This document shows, in pieces, positions 24,383 to 33,966 of a stretch of 64,000 bases of DNA. This stretch comes from Bacillota bacterium (GTDB lineage Bacteria; Bacillota; Clostridia; Lachnospirales; Lachnospiraceae). The stretch is taken from assembly GCA_023439505.1 (NCBI GenBank), contig JAEXNR010000043.1, forward strand, positions 1-64,000, given 5' to 3'. How positions within the stretch are numbered: the first letter of the stretch is position 1; the number at the start of each line of letters is the position of its first letter. The notes under the pieces were generated by a model, which had not been told where the DNA came from, ran no database searches, and saw nothing but the letters and a program-made list of their open reading frames with translations. The translations under genes were made by a program, and so were the position numbers.

Positions 24383-24383
24383 T

Positions 24384-24884
24384 ATGGCAAATCAACATAT
24401 TTCAGATGAAACATTTGATCAATTTCAACAGGACTTATTAGACCGTGATGAGCTGGAACAGTTTTTGGAACATACTTCTAGTTGTGAATTTTGTGCCGGG
24501 CGACTGGCCGAATGTATGGAAAATGAAATATTATATGCCCCTGTGAATTTCAAAGAGAACCTGATGAAAGCTAGTAGACGACCTGATATCCAGCTGAAAA
24601 TAAAAGCTGGAGAAACCTCGAAACGTATGCAGTTATTCCTCTATAGCTTGAAAGTCGGAACGGCCACCATTGGCGCTCTGGTGATCCTGATGCTGGCAAT
24701 CAGCTTCAATAGCAATGATATGCTTCGGGGTCCAAAAGATTTTCGTCCTGACAAAATACAACATACACATTCCCTGACTTCTGTAATCAGGGAGAACATG
24801 GATCACCTGAGTACGAATATTCTGGATTTTTCCAACACGATTATGAAAACGGAGGTAAATGAAAATGATCAGAAAAAAAGATAG
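24384..24884 (+). CDS. Zinc-finger (ZAS) anti-sigma factor
   Basis: 166 residues. The ZAS motif is H30, C34, C37 (EHTSSCEFCAGRL) in a helical N-terminal domain that binds sigma. One TM helix follows at about 88-108 (VGTATIGALVILMLAISF), then a short external tail. It would hold the upstream sigma factor inactive until a signal leads to its release. It starts 1 nt after the sigma stop and its end overlaps the TM2-protein gene by 20 nt. Confidence 0.85.
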   Translation: MANQHISDETFDQFQQDLLDRDELEQFLEHTSSCEFCAGRLAECMENEILYAPVNFKENLMKASRRPDIQLKIKAGETSKRMQLFLYSLKVGTATIGALVILMLAISFNSNDMLRGPKDFRPDKIQHTHSLTSVIRENMDHLSTNILDFSNTIMKTEVNENDQKKR

Positions 24885-25425
24885 TTTTTTAACTTTTCTC
24901 TTTTCTTTAGTGCCTGGCGCCGGGCAAATGTATATGGGCTTTATGAAGCGCGGCGTGAGTTTGATGTCCGTGTTCTTCTTTTTGATATTTTTATCGTCCT
25001 GGCTTAGCATCGGTACCATCATGTTTATTTTACCGATTGTATGGTTTTACAGTTTCTTTGATGTTTTTAATTTACGCTCTATACCGGATGATGAATTTTA
25101 TGCCCAGGAGGATGACTTTATCATCCTTCCGGAATTCTCCAGGAGTAAGTTAAACCTTTTGCATGATAAGTACAATAATATCATTGCAGTTATTCTCATT
25201 GTAATTGGTTTTTCTATTCTATGGAATAATCTTTACGGTCTATTCCGAAGACTGCTGCCTTATTATATCTACGAGGTAATTTACACCTTCGGACATTATT
25301 TCCCTCAGTTACTTGTTGGGATCGCCATCATCTATTTTGGCTTTTACTTAATCAGGGGAAAGAAAAAAGAACTGGATCGCAAGGAAGAAATTGGCCTTCT
25401 GGAAGATAAGGGGGGAGAGAGATGA
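24865..25425 (+). CDS. TM2-domain-like membrane protein
   Basis: About 186 residues with a TM2-type N-terminus (AFxxxPGAGQxYxG seen as LFSLVPGAGQMYMGFMKRG) and two TM helices, then a cytoplasmic loop and two more helices around 115-165 (IIAVILIVIGFSILW, LLVGIAIIYFGFYLI). I chose the second ATG because GGAGG is 9 nt upstream of it. It is third in the sigma/anti-sigma operon and overlaps the next gene by 4 nt. It may sense or stabilise the envelope. Confidence 0.72.
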   Translation: MIRKKDSFLTFLFSLVPGAGQMYMGFMKRGVSLMSVFFFLIFLSSWLSIGTIMFILPIVWFYSFFDVFNLRSIPDDEFYAQEDDFIILPEFSRSKLNLLHDKYNNIIAVILIVIGFSILWNNLYGLFRRLLPYYIYEVIYTFGHYFPQLLVGIAIIYFGFYLIRGKKKELDRKEEIGLLEDKGGER

Positions 25426-25721
25426 AAACTCATCGTGTCGGGACGATTACACTTGGACTCATGCTGATTGTTTTCGGAATGATGTTTTTGCTTCGGATCT
25501 TCTTCGCAGGATTAACTTATTCCATCATTTTCAGATTATGGCCTGTTATCTTTATTTTTCTTGGAGTTGAAGTTCTGATTGCAAATATCAGAACTTCAGA
25601 GGGTAAACTAGTTTATGACACCGCTGCCTTTTTCCTGATTATCCTATTATCATTTTTTGCGATGGGTATGGCAATCACTGACTTTTGCATCACTCATGCA
25701 AGAACACAGTTCTGGTATTGA
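25422..25721 (+). CDS. LiaI/LiaF-like small membrane protein
   Basis: 99 residues with three hydrophobic helices and a short C-terminal tail. The run GTITLGLMLIVFGMMFLL, then FRLWPVIFIFLGVEVLI, has the GL-ILxGxxxLL / LWPLxLIxxGxxxL pattern of DUF5668 and LiaI-LiaF-like TM domains. Those proteins often belong to envelope-stress circuits in Firmicutes. It overlaps the preceding gene by 4 nt (ATGA) and ends the sigma-factor operon. Confidence 0.75.
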   Translation: MKTHRVGTITLGLMLIVFGMMFLLRIFFAGLTYSIIFRLWPVIFIFLGVEVLIANIRTSEGKLVYDTAAFFLIILLSFFAMGMAITDFCITHARTQFWY

Positions 25722-25724
25722 AAT

Positions 25725-25790
25725 GTGCACCCGCCGGGTGCACCGCAAAGGGCGCGTCGCAAAACCTACAAAAGTTTTGCAACACGCCCT
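25725..25790. terminator. Double hairpin between convergent genes
   Basis: GTGCACCC/GGGTGCAC (25725-25743) is followed by a 17-bp stem AGGGCGCGTCGCAAAAC with 25774-25790, with two wobble pairs. Together they should block read-through in both directions. Confidence 0.75.
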
Positions 25791-25825
25791 ATTCTTTCAG
25801 ACGAACTTCTTATAACAGCCTTTAT

Positions 25826-26230
25826 TTAGATTTGCTTTAACATGATAATTTCTGTTGCCTCTCCCGATAACAGAAGAGACCCCACATCCCGATATCCTAG
25901 TTTACGATAAAAATTCTGTGAACTTTCATTAGAAAGGGTGGATGTCATTACCTGATCAAAACCCAGCAGTTTCATTCTATTTTCCCACATATTCACCAAT
26001 TCCGTTCCAAAGTCATGACCTCTGAATTTTTCCATGATAAATAACATATTGATAAAAGGGATATGATCCCAGAAAAGGTTGTATCTGAGCCACCCTGCAA
26101 ACTCACCCTCTTCTTCTGCAATCAGAACTTCATTCCGTCTTATTTTATCAAATATTTCCGCTTTACCAATATGCTTTTCATTTTGTTCCAGTATTACAAT
26201 ATCTTCAATATTTGCAAAACGATAATGCAT
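25826..26230 (-). CDS. GNAT-family N-acetyltransferase
   Basis: 134 residues with a single compact GNAT fold. Strand 4 is EFAGWLRYNLFW, followed by the acyl-CoA loop near FRGHDFGTELVNMWENR and the last motif SSQNFYRKLGYRDVG. The Q/RxxGxG/A loop appears here as RGHDFG. It resembles small aminoglycoside or amino-acid N-acetyltransferases, but the substrate is not evident. Monocistronic. The ATG is preceded by a GGGGGAT-like site. Confidence 0.85.
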   Translation of the reverse strand: MHYRFANIEDIVILEQNEKHIGKAEIFDKIRRNEVLIAEEEGEFAGWLRYNLFWDHIPFINMLFIMEKFRGHDFGTELVNMWENRMKLLGFDQVMTSTLSNESSQNFYRKLGYRDVGSLLLSGEATEIIMLKQI

Positions 26231-26602
26231 AAAATCCCCCCTTTGCTACTATAAGATCTTATCATTCATCTTCGTAAAAATTCTATGAAGCATATCCAAA
26301 TCATATTCTTATTTTCCCACAATACCATTTCTTAGAACTCACTTACTTATATCCCCGCCTCTTTTCATTGCTCTTACATTACATTCAAAGGCACATAAAT
26401 TATTCATAGTGCGTAATTTGAATTATAATAAGATTCTTCAAAAAGGTCAATGTATTCTTTTCGGATCTTAATTAAGTATTTCGTTTTTTATATTGATACG
26501 TCATTTATCCTGATATTTCCTGTGTTTTCGACTTATCCTGCATATTTGCACTGGAACAGCCAAGTCTGTTACTATATACCCTATGCGTAATAGACATCGA
26601 AA
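26231..26602. other. Intergenic region, nothing recognised
   Basis: About 370 bp of AT-rich DNA between the GNAT gene and the purL terminator. No open frame with a ribosome site. Confidence 0.45.
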
Positions 26603-26638
26603 AGGGGAATGCGATTCTATGAAAGCTCGCATTCCCCT
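26603..26638 (-). terminator. purL terminator
   Basis: AGGGGAATGCGA (26603-26614) and TCGCATTCCCCT (26627-26638) form a perfect 12-bp stem, followed on the minus strand by TTTT. Confidence 0.8.
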
Positions 26639-26698
26639 GCCAATATTTTTATATAAAACCTGTAAGAGTTGGATCTATTGTGTAGCAGAACAATCACA

Positions 26699-29600
26699 TC
26701 ATGATCTAAAGTAAGATACTCCTGATTCAAAGATATATTGATTCTGGCTGCCTGTGATATTCATTGCAACACCGTCACCTCTTCGTTCTGAGTGCGTCAT
26801 CTTACCAAGTACTCTGCCATCCGGACTGGTAATACCTTCAATTGCAGCATAGGATCCATTGGGATTAAAGTCTTCGTCCATGGTTGGATTACCCTTCAAA
26901 TCCACATACTGGGTAGCAACCTGTCCGTTGGCAAAAAGTTTTTTGATCCAGGCTTCGTTTGCTACAAAACGTCCCTCTCCGTGAGATGCCGGGATTGCGT
27001 AGACACTGCCAAGCTCTGCTTTCATTAACCAGGGTGATTTATTCGTAACTACCTTTGTATATACTGATTTTGAGACATGACGCCCTATGTTATTCGTTGT
27101 TAAAGTAGGAGAATCCTCTCTTTGAGGCGTAATCTCACCATAAGGGACCAAACCTAATTTAATCAATGCCTGAAAACCGTTACAAATTCCCAGTACCAGG
27201 CCATCCCGCTCCAGTAATAACTGGTTGACCGCTTCCTTAATCTTCTCATTTCTAAAGGCTGTTGCAATAAATTTACCGGAACCATCCGGCTCGTCTCCGG
27301 CGGAAAATCCACCTGGGAACATGAGAATCTGTGCCCCCTGAGCTCCTTTCGAAAAGGCCCCCACAGATTCTCTGATGTTCTCGGCTGTCAAATTTTTGAA
27401 AACTATCGTCTCCACTTCTGCGCCGGCATTCTCAAATGCCTTCCATGTATCATATTCGCAGTTTGTACCCGGAAATACCGGTATAAACACCTTGGGCTTT
27501 GCCACCCTGTTCTTGGCCACATAAATCTGCTTCGCATCAAACAATTTGGTCTCCAAAGTTTCTCTGGAATCCTGGGAACGGGTCGGATATACTTTCTCCA
27601 GGGTATTCGTCCAGGAAGCAAGTGCCTCTTCTATTGTAATTGTAGTTTTATCATAAGTAAACGTATCCTCATTGGTTACAGTACCGATGATTCTGTATTC
27701 GCTTGCATCAAAGCCATCCGCACCTAAGGAATTGGCATCTTCCTGCGACATTTCTACCAGAATGGAGCCATATTCCGGAAGGAATAATGCATCCTCACTT
27801 AGCTGCTCTGACAATACCACCCCAAGCTTATTGCCAAAGGCCATCTTGCTGACTGCTTCTGCAATACCACCATATCCCAAGGCATACGCAGAAGCTACCC
27901 GGCCTTTTCTCATGATGGTGCTGATTTTGTGATATAATTCCTTTACCTGTTCATAATCAGGCAGGTCATAATGATCTTTTCTTACCGTAAATTTTACCAG
28001 CGCATTGCCAGCCTGCTTTAATTCGGTTGTGATGATATCCCCGCTCCTTGCCATATCCACCGCAAAAGAAACAAGGGTCGGTGCCACATCGATATCATTA
28101 AACGTACCTGACATACTATCCTTACCACCGATGGAAGGAAGACCCAGTTTTATCTGAGCATCATAGGCGCCAAGAAGTGCCACCAGTGGTTCACCCCAGC
28201 GTTTCGGATCATTGCCAAGTCTTCTGAAAAATTCCTGGAAAGTGAAGCGTATCTTCCTATGGTCACCCCCTGCTGCCACAATCTTAGCAACAGAAGAAAT
28301 TACGGCATACACGGAGCCATGGAAGGGAGACCAGCTGGATAAATAGGGATCAAAACCATAGCTCATCATGGATACAGTGTCACAGTTTCCATTCAGCACC
28401 GGAAGTTTTGCAGTCATGGTCTGAATGGGTGATAACTGATATTTACCGCCATAGGGCATTGTAACCGTGCCTGCTCCAATGGAACTGTCAAACATCTCAA
28501 CCAGTCCTTTTTTCGAGCAGACGTTTAAATCGCTAAGTGCTTTTAACCATTTTGTCTTAAGGTCCGTTTTTTCTGAAAATGATCCGGTTACGAAATAATT
28601 CTCTTCTTTTGAAGGAACCGTTACAAAAGCAGTTGCTTCCTGATGAGCGCCATTGGTATTTAGGAAGGCCCTGGAGATATTCACAATCTCTTTTCCTCTC
28701 CAGCTCATGACAAGACGGGGTGCCACAGTAACTTCTGCGACGACAACCGCTTCCAGATTTTCCTCCTCTGCAAATGCCAGCATCTGCTTAACATCCTTTG
28801 GATCAACCACGATTGCCATTCTCTCCTGGGATTCTGAAATAGCCAGCTCTGTTCCGTCCAGACCGGCATATTTCTTTGGAACCTGGTCCAGATCAATCAA
28901 GAGGCCATCCGCAAGTTCCCCGATTGCCACAGATACACCACCTGCTCCAAAATCATTACATTTTTTGATTAAGCTGCTGACTTCTTCCCTGCGGAATAAT
29001 CTTTGCAGCTTTCTCTCAGTGGGCGCATTGCCCTTCTGAACCTCTGCACCGCAGGTTTCAATGGATTCTGTTGTATGGATTTTAGAGGAACCGGTGGCAC
29101 CGCCGCAGCCATCACGTCCTGTTCTGCCACCCATTAATATAATAATATCACCGGGATCTGAATTCTCTCTGATTACATTCTTTCTTGGAGCCGCACCCAT
29201 TACCGCTCCGATTTCCAGACGCTTTGCCACATAATTGGGGTGATAGATCTCATCTACCAGTCCGGTTGCCAGACCGATCTGATTGCCATAGGAGCTATAA
29301 CCTGCCGCAGCACCGGTACAGATCTTTCTCTGTGCCAATTTGCCTTTCAAGGTCTCCTTTAAGGATACGGTAGGGTCTGCCGCTCCGGTAACACGCATTG
29401 CCTGATATACATAGCCCCTTCCGGATAATGGATCTCGAATCGCACCGCCAAGGCAGGTTGCCGCACCGCCAAAGGGTTCAATCTCAGTGGGATGGTTATG
29501 GGTCTCATTCTTAAAGAATACCAGCCACTCCTGTGTCTCTCCGTCAATTTCTACCGGAACTATAATAGAGCAGGCATTAATCTCATCCGAGATCTCCATG

Positions 29601-30481
29601 TCTTCTAACTTTTTGTCTGCTTTCAGCTTCTTCATCGCCAGAAGTGCGATATCCATCAGGGAAATATATTTATCCTCTCTTCCCTGATACAATTTCTCTC
29701 TTTCACTGATATAGCTGCCATACGCCGCCTTGATCGGTTCTGTATAATAACCCTCTTCAAACGAGATCTCTTTCAGTTCTGTCAGGAATGTGGTATGACG
29801 GCAATGATCCGACCAATACGTATCAAGGACACGGATTTCTGTCATGGATGGATCTCTGTGTTCTTCTGATTTAAAATAACTCTGGATATGCGCAAAATCC
29901 TGAATCGTCATCGCCAGATTCAGGGACTGATATAATCCAGTCAGTTCCTCCTCTTTCAGATTTTGAAAGCCGGTAAGGATTGCCACATCTTCCGGATCAT
30001 CAAATACCGTCACCAGCGTATCCGGTTTTACTTCATCCGTCTCTCTTGAATCAACCGGGTTGATACAATAGGATTTGATACGTTCAAAATCCTCTTCTGA
30101 AATATCTCCTGTCAGTACATAAGTTGTGGCGGAACGAATGATGGGCTCTTCTTTCTCATCCAACAATTTGACACATTGCACCGCGGAATCAGCCCGCTGA
30201 TCAAATTGACCCGGCAGGTATTCTACGGAGAATGCTTTATCGCCAGCTCCGATTGAAAGCTGCGCTTCATATAATAAATCTACGGGAGGTTCAGAAAATA
30301 CAGTTCCCAGTGCCTTCTTATAAGTTTCTTCACTGATATTTTCTATATCATAACGAATTAGTACACGTACCGCTTCTAATTCCTTGATTCCAAGATAGCT
30401 TTTCAGTTCACCCTTCAGCTCTTTTGCCCTTATTGCATAGGGGGCCTTCTTTTCTACATAAATTCTGTTTACACTGTTCAT
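26699..30481 (-). CDS. purL: Phosphoribosylformylglycinamidine synthase, single-chain
   Basis: About 1260 residues, the long fused form. It converts FGAR, ATP and glutamine to FGAM in purine synthesis. The synthase part has HNHPTEIEPFGGAATCLGG-type substrate motifs (about 345-365 from this start), GRTGRDGCGGATGSS and GLPSIGGKDSMSG. The C-terminal glutaminase domain has KVFIPVFPGTNCEYD, the nucleophile in GICNGFQALIKLG and the His-Glu pair in PASHGEGRF. I chose the ATG at 30481 with AAGGAG; the 12 residues before it have no site. Divergent from a LysR gene. Confidence 0.96.
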   Translation of the reverse strand: MNSVNRIYVEKKAPYAIRAKELKGELKSYLGIKELEAVRVLIRYDIENISEETYKKALGTVFSEPPVDLLYEAQLSIGAGDKAFSVEYLPGQFDQRADSAVQCVKLLDEKEEPIIRSATTYVLTGDISEEDFERIKSYCINPVDSRETDEVKPDTLVTVFDDPEDVAILTGFQNLKEEELTGLYQSLNLAMTIQDFAHIQSYFKSEEHRDPSMTEIRVLDTYWSDHCRHTTFLTELKEISFEEGYYTEPIKAAYGSYISEREKLYQGREDKYISLMDIALLAMKKLKADKKLEDMEISDEINACSIIVPVEIDGETQEWLVFFKNETHNHPTEIEPFGGAATCLGGAIRDPLSGRGYVYQAMRVTGAADPTVSLKETLKGKLAQRKICTGAAAGYSSYGNQIGLATGLVDEIYHPNYVAKRLEIGAVMGAAPRKNVIRENSDPGDIIILMGGRTGRDGCGGATGSSKIHTTESIETCGAEVQKGNAPTERKLQRLFRREEVSSLIKKCNDFGAGGVSVAIGELADGLLIDLDQVPKKYAGLDGTELAISESQERMAIVVDPKDVKQMLAFAEEENLEAVVVAEVTVAPRLVMSWRGKEIVNISRAFLNTNGAHQEATAFVTVPSKEENYFVTGSFSEKTDLKTKWLKALSDLNVCSKKGLVEMFDSSIGAGTVTMPYGGKYQLSPIQTMTAKLPVLNGNCDTVSMMSYGFDPYLSSWSPFHGSVYAVISSVAKIVAAGGDHRKIRFTFQEFFRRLGNDPKRWGEPLVALLGAYDAQIKLGLPSIGGKDSMSGTFNDIDVAPTLVSFAVDMARSGDIITTELKQAGNALVKFTVRKDHYDLPDYEQVKELYHKISTIMRKGRVASAYALGYGGIAEAVSKMAFGNKLGVVLSEQLSEDALFLPEYGSILVEMSQEDANSLGADGFDASEYRIIGTVTNEDTFTYDKTTITIEEALASWTNTLEKVYPTRSQDSRETLETKLFDAKQIYVAKNRVAKPKVFIPVFPGTNCEYDTWKAFENAGAEVETIVFKNLTAENIRESVGAFSKGAQGAQILMFPGGFSAGDEPDGSGKFIATAFRNEKIKEAVNQLLLERDGLVLGICNGFQALIKLGLVPYGEITPQREDSPTLTTNNIGRHVSKSVYTKVVTNKSPWLMKAELGSVYAIPASHGEGRFVANEAWIKKLFANGQVATQYVDLKGNPTMDEDFNPNGSYAAIEGITSPDGRVLGKMTHSERRGDGVAMNITGSQNQYIFESGVSYFRS

Positions 30482-30667
30482 CACAATACTCCTTATCTCC
30501 CAGAAGAATTTTTCCAATCAGTCCAGCTTAGTTCATCTATCAATCCAATACAGGTATATTATATTTTCTCCTGTACTTGCATTATAGCATAACATGTCTT
30601 ATAATAATAATTAATATATGTAAATCATTTTATTAGGAATGCTTATATATTTAGAAGGAGACCTCTG

Positions 30668-31546
30668 ATGGATATTAATTATGAATTATATAAAGTTTTT
30701 TATCATGTGGCGAAAAGCCTCAGCTTCTCCGAAGCTGCACAGACACTGTTTATCTCCCAGTCCGCAGTCAGTCAATCGATTAAAACTCTGGAGAAGCGAT
30801 TAAATCAAACCTTATTTATTCGGAGCACCAAGCGCGTAGCCCTGACAAAAGAAGGAGAGTTGCTGCTCAAGCATGTGGAACCTGCAATTAATCTCATCAG
30901 CAGGGGAGAAAACCAGCTCTGTGCCGATCCCAAAAGCGGGATTCAGTTAAGAATCGGTGCCAGTGATACCATTTGTCGTTATTACCTTGTCCCCTATCTG
31001 AATCTTTTTCATAAAAAATATCCCAGCATTCACATCAAAGTCACCAATGGGACTTCCTTTCAATGTGCCACCCTCTTAGAGCGTAACGAAGTGGATGTGA
31101 TTGTAACCAATTCTCCCAACTCTTCCTTAAACAATAACATGCAGATTATTCCGGTAAAGGAATTTCATGATGTTTTCATAGCAAACAAAGAGGCTTACAC
31201 CATTATGGATCATCCCATCACATTGCAGGAGCTGCAGCAGTATCCGATTTTGATGCTGGAGAAGCGGTCAACCACCAGTATTTTCCTGCACAATCTGTTT
31301 CTGGAGCACTCTCTGGACCTGGTTCCTGCCATAGAACTTAGCAGCAATGATCTGCTGATTGATCTTGCCAAGATCGGACTCGGTGTCGCCTTCCTTCCTG
31401 ATTTCAGCATCAAAGAGTGGGGGAATCTTAAAGTCATTCATACCCTTCAGGAGATCCCCCCGCGACAGCTTGTTGCCGCATATAATAGCGATATTCCGCT
31501 GTCCGATGCAGCAAGTTTCTTTATCGAAAGCCTGAAAGAACAATAA
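30668..31546 (+). CDS. LysR-family transcriptional regulator
   Basis: 292 residues. The HTH runs YKVFYHVAKSLSFSEAAQTLFISQSAVSQSIKTLEKRL (about 8-45), followed by a linker helix and two-lobed ligand domain starting at QLRIGASDTICRYYLVPYL. It ends in a LysR-typical IGLGVAFLPDFS segment. It stands 150 bp from purL, divergently. LysR proteins often control a divergent neighbour, but purL is normally housekeeping, so the target is not clear. The ATG follows AAGGAGACCTCTG. Confidence 0.9.
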   Translation: MDINYELYKVFYHVAKSLSFSEAAQTLFISQSAVSQSIKTLEKRLNQTLFIRSTKRVALTKEGELLLKHVEPAINLISRGENQLCADPKSGIQLRIGASDTICRYYLVPYLNLFHKKYPSIHIKVTNGTSFQCATLLERNEVDVIVTNSPNSSLNNNMQIIPVKEFHDVFIANKEAYTIMDHPITLQELQQYPILMLEKRSTTSIFLHNLFLEHSLDLVPAIELSSNDLLIDLAKIGLGVAFLPDFSIKEWGNLKVIHTLQEIPPRQLVAAYNSDIPLSDAASFFIESLKEQ

Positions 31547-31582
31547 ATCGGCCATCTGCTTCCTGGTATCCTTGTAACGAAT

Positions 31583-31632
31583 AAAATCTGGAATGGATAT
31601 CTTTGTCTTCACAAGATATCCATTCCAGATTT
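31583..31632. terminator. Shared 20-bp terminator stem
   Basis: AAATCTGGAATGGATATCTT (31584-31603) pairs with 31613-31632 over 9 nt. It separates convergent LysR and mgsA. Confidence 0.8.
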
Positions 31633-31654
31633 CTAATTAATGTCCTGACTTATA

Positions 31655-32131
31655 TTATTGAAATTCTTCTAATCTGCTCTGAATTACCATATTGTAGTTT
31701 AAAACTTTTCTTTCATACTCTTCATTCATGTACTTTGAAGTCAGCATAAAATCTGCGGAAGCTCTGCTGTTCGCCACCGGAATATCATAAACGGCACAAA
31801 TACGCAACAATGCCTTAACATCGGGATCGTGAGGCTGTGCTGCCAACGGATCCCAGAAAAACACGATGAAATCAATGTTTCCTTCTACAATTCTGGATCC
31901 GATCTGTAAATCCCCTCCAAGAGGACCGCTATTGTAAGCCTTTACCGGAAGCCCTGTCTTATCAACGATTAACCTTGCCGTTGTACCTGTTCCGCAAAGA
32001 AAATGATTCTTTAAGATATCCTTATTTTCCTCTACCCATTCCACCAGCTCGTGCTTTTTCGTATCATGAGCAATGAGCGCAATATGTTTTTGTTTTCCAA
32101 TTGTAAACTTAATGTAATCGTCCTGAAGCAT
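31655..32131 (-). CDS. mgsA: Methylglyoxal synthase
   Basis: 158 residues. It converts dihydroxyacetone phosphate to methylglyoxal and phosphate, a bypass of lower glycolysis. Seen are KHIALIAHDTKK, GTGTTARLI for phosphate binding, the catalytic Asp in GPLGGDLQIG and FFWDPLAAQPHDPDVKALLR. The length fits the family. It is monocistronic, with a good ATG and a plausible AGGATA site. Confidence 0.95.
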   Translation of the reverse strand: MLQDDYIKFTIGKQKHIALIAHDTKKHELVEWVEENKDILKNHFLCGTGTTARLIVDKTGLPVKAYNSGPLGGDLQIGSRIVEGNIDFIVFFWDPLAAQPHDPDVKALLRICAVYDIPVANSRASADFMLTSKYMNEEYERKVLNYNMVIQSRLEEFQ

Positions 32132-32189
32132 ATCCTGATACCTCTCCCATATGTTATATTTTTTATGCCTAAGCGAATCTCAACGCAAG

Positions 32190-32210
32190 AGGAAACGGCA
32201 GCCGTTTCCT
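32190..32210. promoter_or_regulatory. Dyad in the mgsA upstream region
   Basis: AGGAAACGGCAGCCGTTTCCT is a nearly perfect inverted repeat of 21 bp about 60 bp upstream of mgsA. It may be a regulator site or a leader hairpin. Confidence 0.45.
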
Positions 32211-32375
32211 GGTCATGAATGATACTTCGCAAATTCTTACCTGTTGTTCTAACATAATCATATCGGATTAGACTTATTATTGCAAGCCATTTATGTTAAA
32301 TCTCAATAAAATTTACACAAAACAAGACACAAATTTTTATTCATAATGCTATATTTGAATCTCATCCATACTGTA

Positions 32376-33713
32376 TTAAGCTATAATGCCGCTGACGATG
32401 GAGTGCGCTGCCACCTCTATCTTTGCAATCGTCTTGTTTATTCGAAGGAGCGCAGGTAATTCCTCCTTCGTTCTGTTTAAGATGACAACTGCAATTGACT
32501 GATCCGGATTTTTAAAAGCTGTTACCTCAAGTTTATCCGTATATCTGGAGAAACCGATTCTTTTTGCACCCGGCTTAATATTCCTGCTGAATTGTCCAAT
32601 ATAATGAAAGGATAATTTATATTCATATTCGCCGGCAATTGTATCACACATCACCGGAGCATCGCAGAAGTTACCTACGTGATTTGGACCACCCTTTTCA
32701 TCCAGCGCAATATTCCAGTCAATCCACGTATTCATTCCGGCATTCAAATTCCCAATGATATCATGTGCATACATCTCTGCATTGGCTACCACATCCGCCG
32801 CTCCAAATCTGCTGTATTCCACACAACCCTCTGTAAATATGATCTCTTTATCAGGGTATTTATCCCTGATCAACGCAAGTGCTTCAAAATGATCGCCGCT
32901 GTACCAGTGGAATCCAATACCATTTACCATATCCTTCGTATTGTCGTCAATCATATCATTTGCCCGTTCAAAGGCACGCTCTTTATTATGATCCCATATG
33001 ATAATCCTGATTTCTTCCAAGCCGTTTCTGATCAATTCCGGTTTGAGATAATTTTGCAGCAAATCCTTTTCTTCCTCTGCAGTAAATACGCAGGAATCCC
33101 AGGTCTGTACCGCTTTGGGCTCGTTCTGTACAGAAATCATGGTTACCGGAAAACCCAGAGCTTTATATTCTTTAATATATTTACAGATATACTTTGCCCA
33201 GGCAAGATAGTATTCTTTCTTTAATTTTCCCCCATTGTTCTTGGTACCGTTGGTCTTCATGAATGCCGGCGGTGACCATGGGGTGAGCATAATTTCAATA
33301 TTCTCTCCGTAACTTAATGCCTTTTTTAATAACGGCTGAACATACCGGGCATCTCTTTCCAGTGAAAAGCTGGTAAACTGTGTATCCTGTTCCTCCTCTA
33401 CTGCCGAATAATTCCCAAGGGAGAAATCACAGCTGTCGATATGGGTACGAATAAAACGATACCCCATTCCCTCTTTGCTAAAGTATGATTTTACCACCTC
33501 ATCAAATTTCTCTTCCCCTAATTTTGACAGAGAATAACCGGCCGCTTCCGTACATGCTCCGCCAAACCCGTGGAAGGTCTGATATTCCATTTGCGGATAA
33601 AGGTTGATCAATTGATTCTCTGTTTCATTTACATCCTGTTCAAATCGGATATTACCGCTCTTAGTTTTTAATTCGTTCTCCTCATAAATTGTAAATGTAC
33701 CTTTAAATTCCAT
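32376..33713 (-). CDS. Glycoside hydrolase family 30 (glucosylceramidase-like)
   Basis: About 445 residues. The TIM barrel has FHGFGGACTEAAGYSLSKL, IMLTPWSPPAFMKTNG, the acid/base Glu in ISVQNEP (about 198) and the nucleophile Glu in IIFTEGCVE (about 295). The C-terminal side beta-domain ends near VVILNRTKEELPALL. No signal peptide, so it is intracellular. It should hydrolyse beta-glucosidic or related linkages taken up as oligosaccharides or glycolipids. The ATG at 33713 is preferred to the one at 33722 for ribosome-site spacing. Confidence 0.9.
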   Translation of the reverse strand: MEFKGTFTIYEENELKTKSGNIRFEQDVNETENQLINLYPQMEYQTFHGFGGACTEAAGYSLSKLGEEKFDEVVKSYFSKEGMGYRFIRTHIDSCDFSLGNYSAVEEEQDTQFTSFSLERDARYVQPLLKKALSYGENIEIMLTPWSPPAFMKTNGTKNNGGKLKKEYYLAWAKYICKYIKEYKALGFPVTMISVQNEPKAVQTWDSCVFTAEEEKDLLQNYLKPELIRNGLEEIRIIIWDHNKERAFERANDMIDDNTKDMVNGIGFHWYSGDHFEALALIRDKYPDKEIIFTEGCVEYSRFGAADVVANAEMYAHDIIGNLNAGMNTWIDWNIALDEKGGPNHVGNFCDAPVMCDTIAGEYEYKLSFHYIGQFSRNIKPGAKRIGFSRYTDKLEVTAFKNPDQSIAVVILNRTKEELPALLRINKTIAKIEVAAHSIVSGIIA

Positions 33714-33902
33714 ACCGATCATTTCCTTTCTCTCTCCAATTGATCCTCAGTTTTGCTCACATCCTGTATATGGTCTGATCCACATCCGTCGGGATTTGAT
33801 ATTAATTTAATGCCGTTTCTATTATTATACCAAATGTTATTATTTCCTAATAGTTTATATAATTATAAAATGGTGCACTATTTTCATCCCTTCATAAGAC
33901 AA

Positions 33903-33945
33903 GGAGCCGATCCTTGTGAGAAACTCCCAGTGATCGGCTCTTTAT
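33903..33945 (-). terminator. Hairpin downstream of valS
   Basis: GAGCCGATC (33904-33912) and GATCGGCTC (33932-33940) form a 9-bp stem over 19 nt. It lies 22 nt past the valS stop. Confidence 0.65.
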
Positions 33946-33966
33946 CATCGTACTCATATGCTGCCT

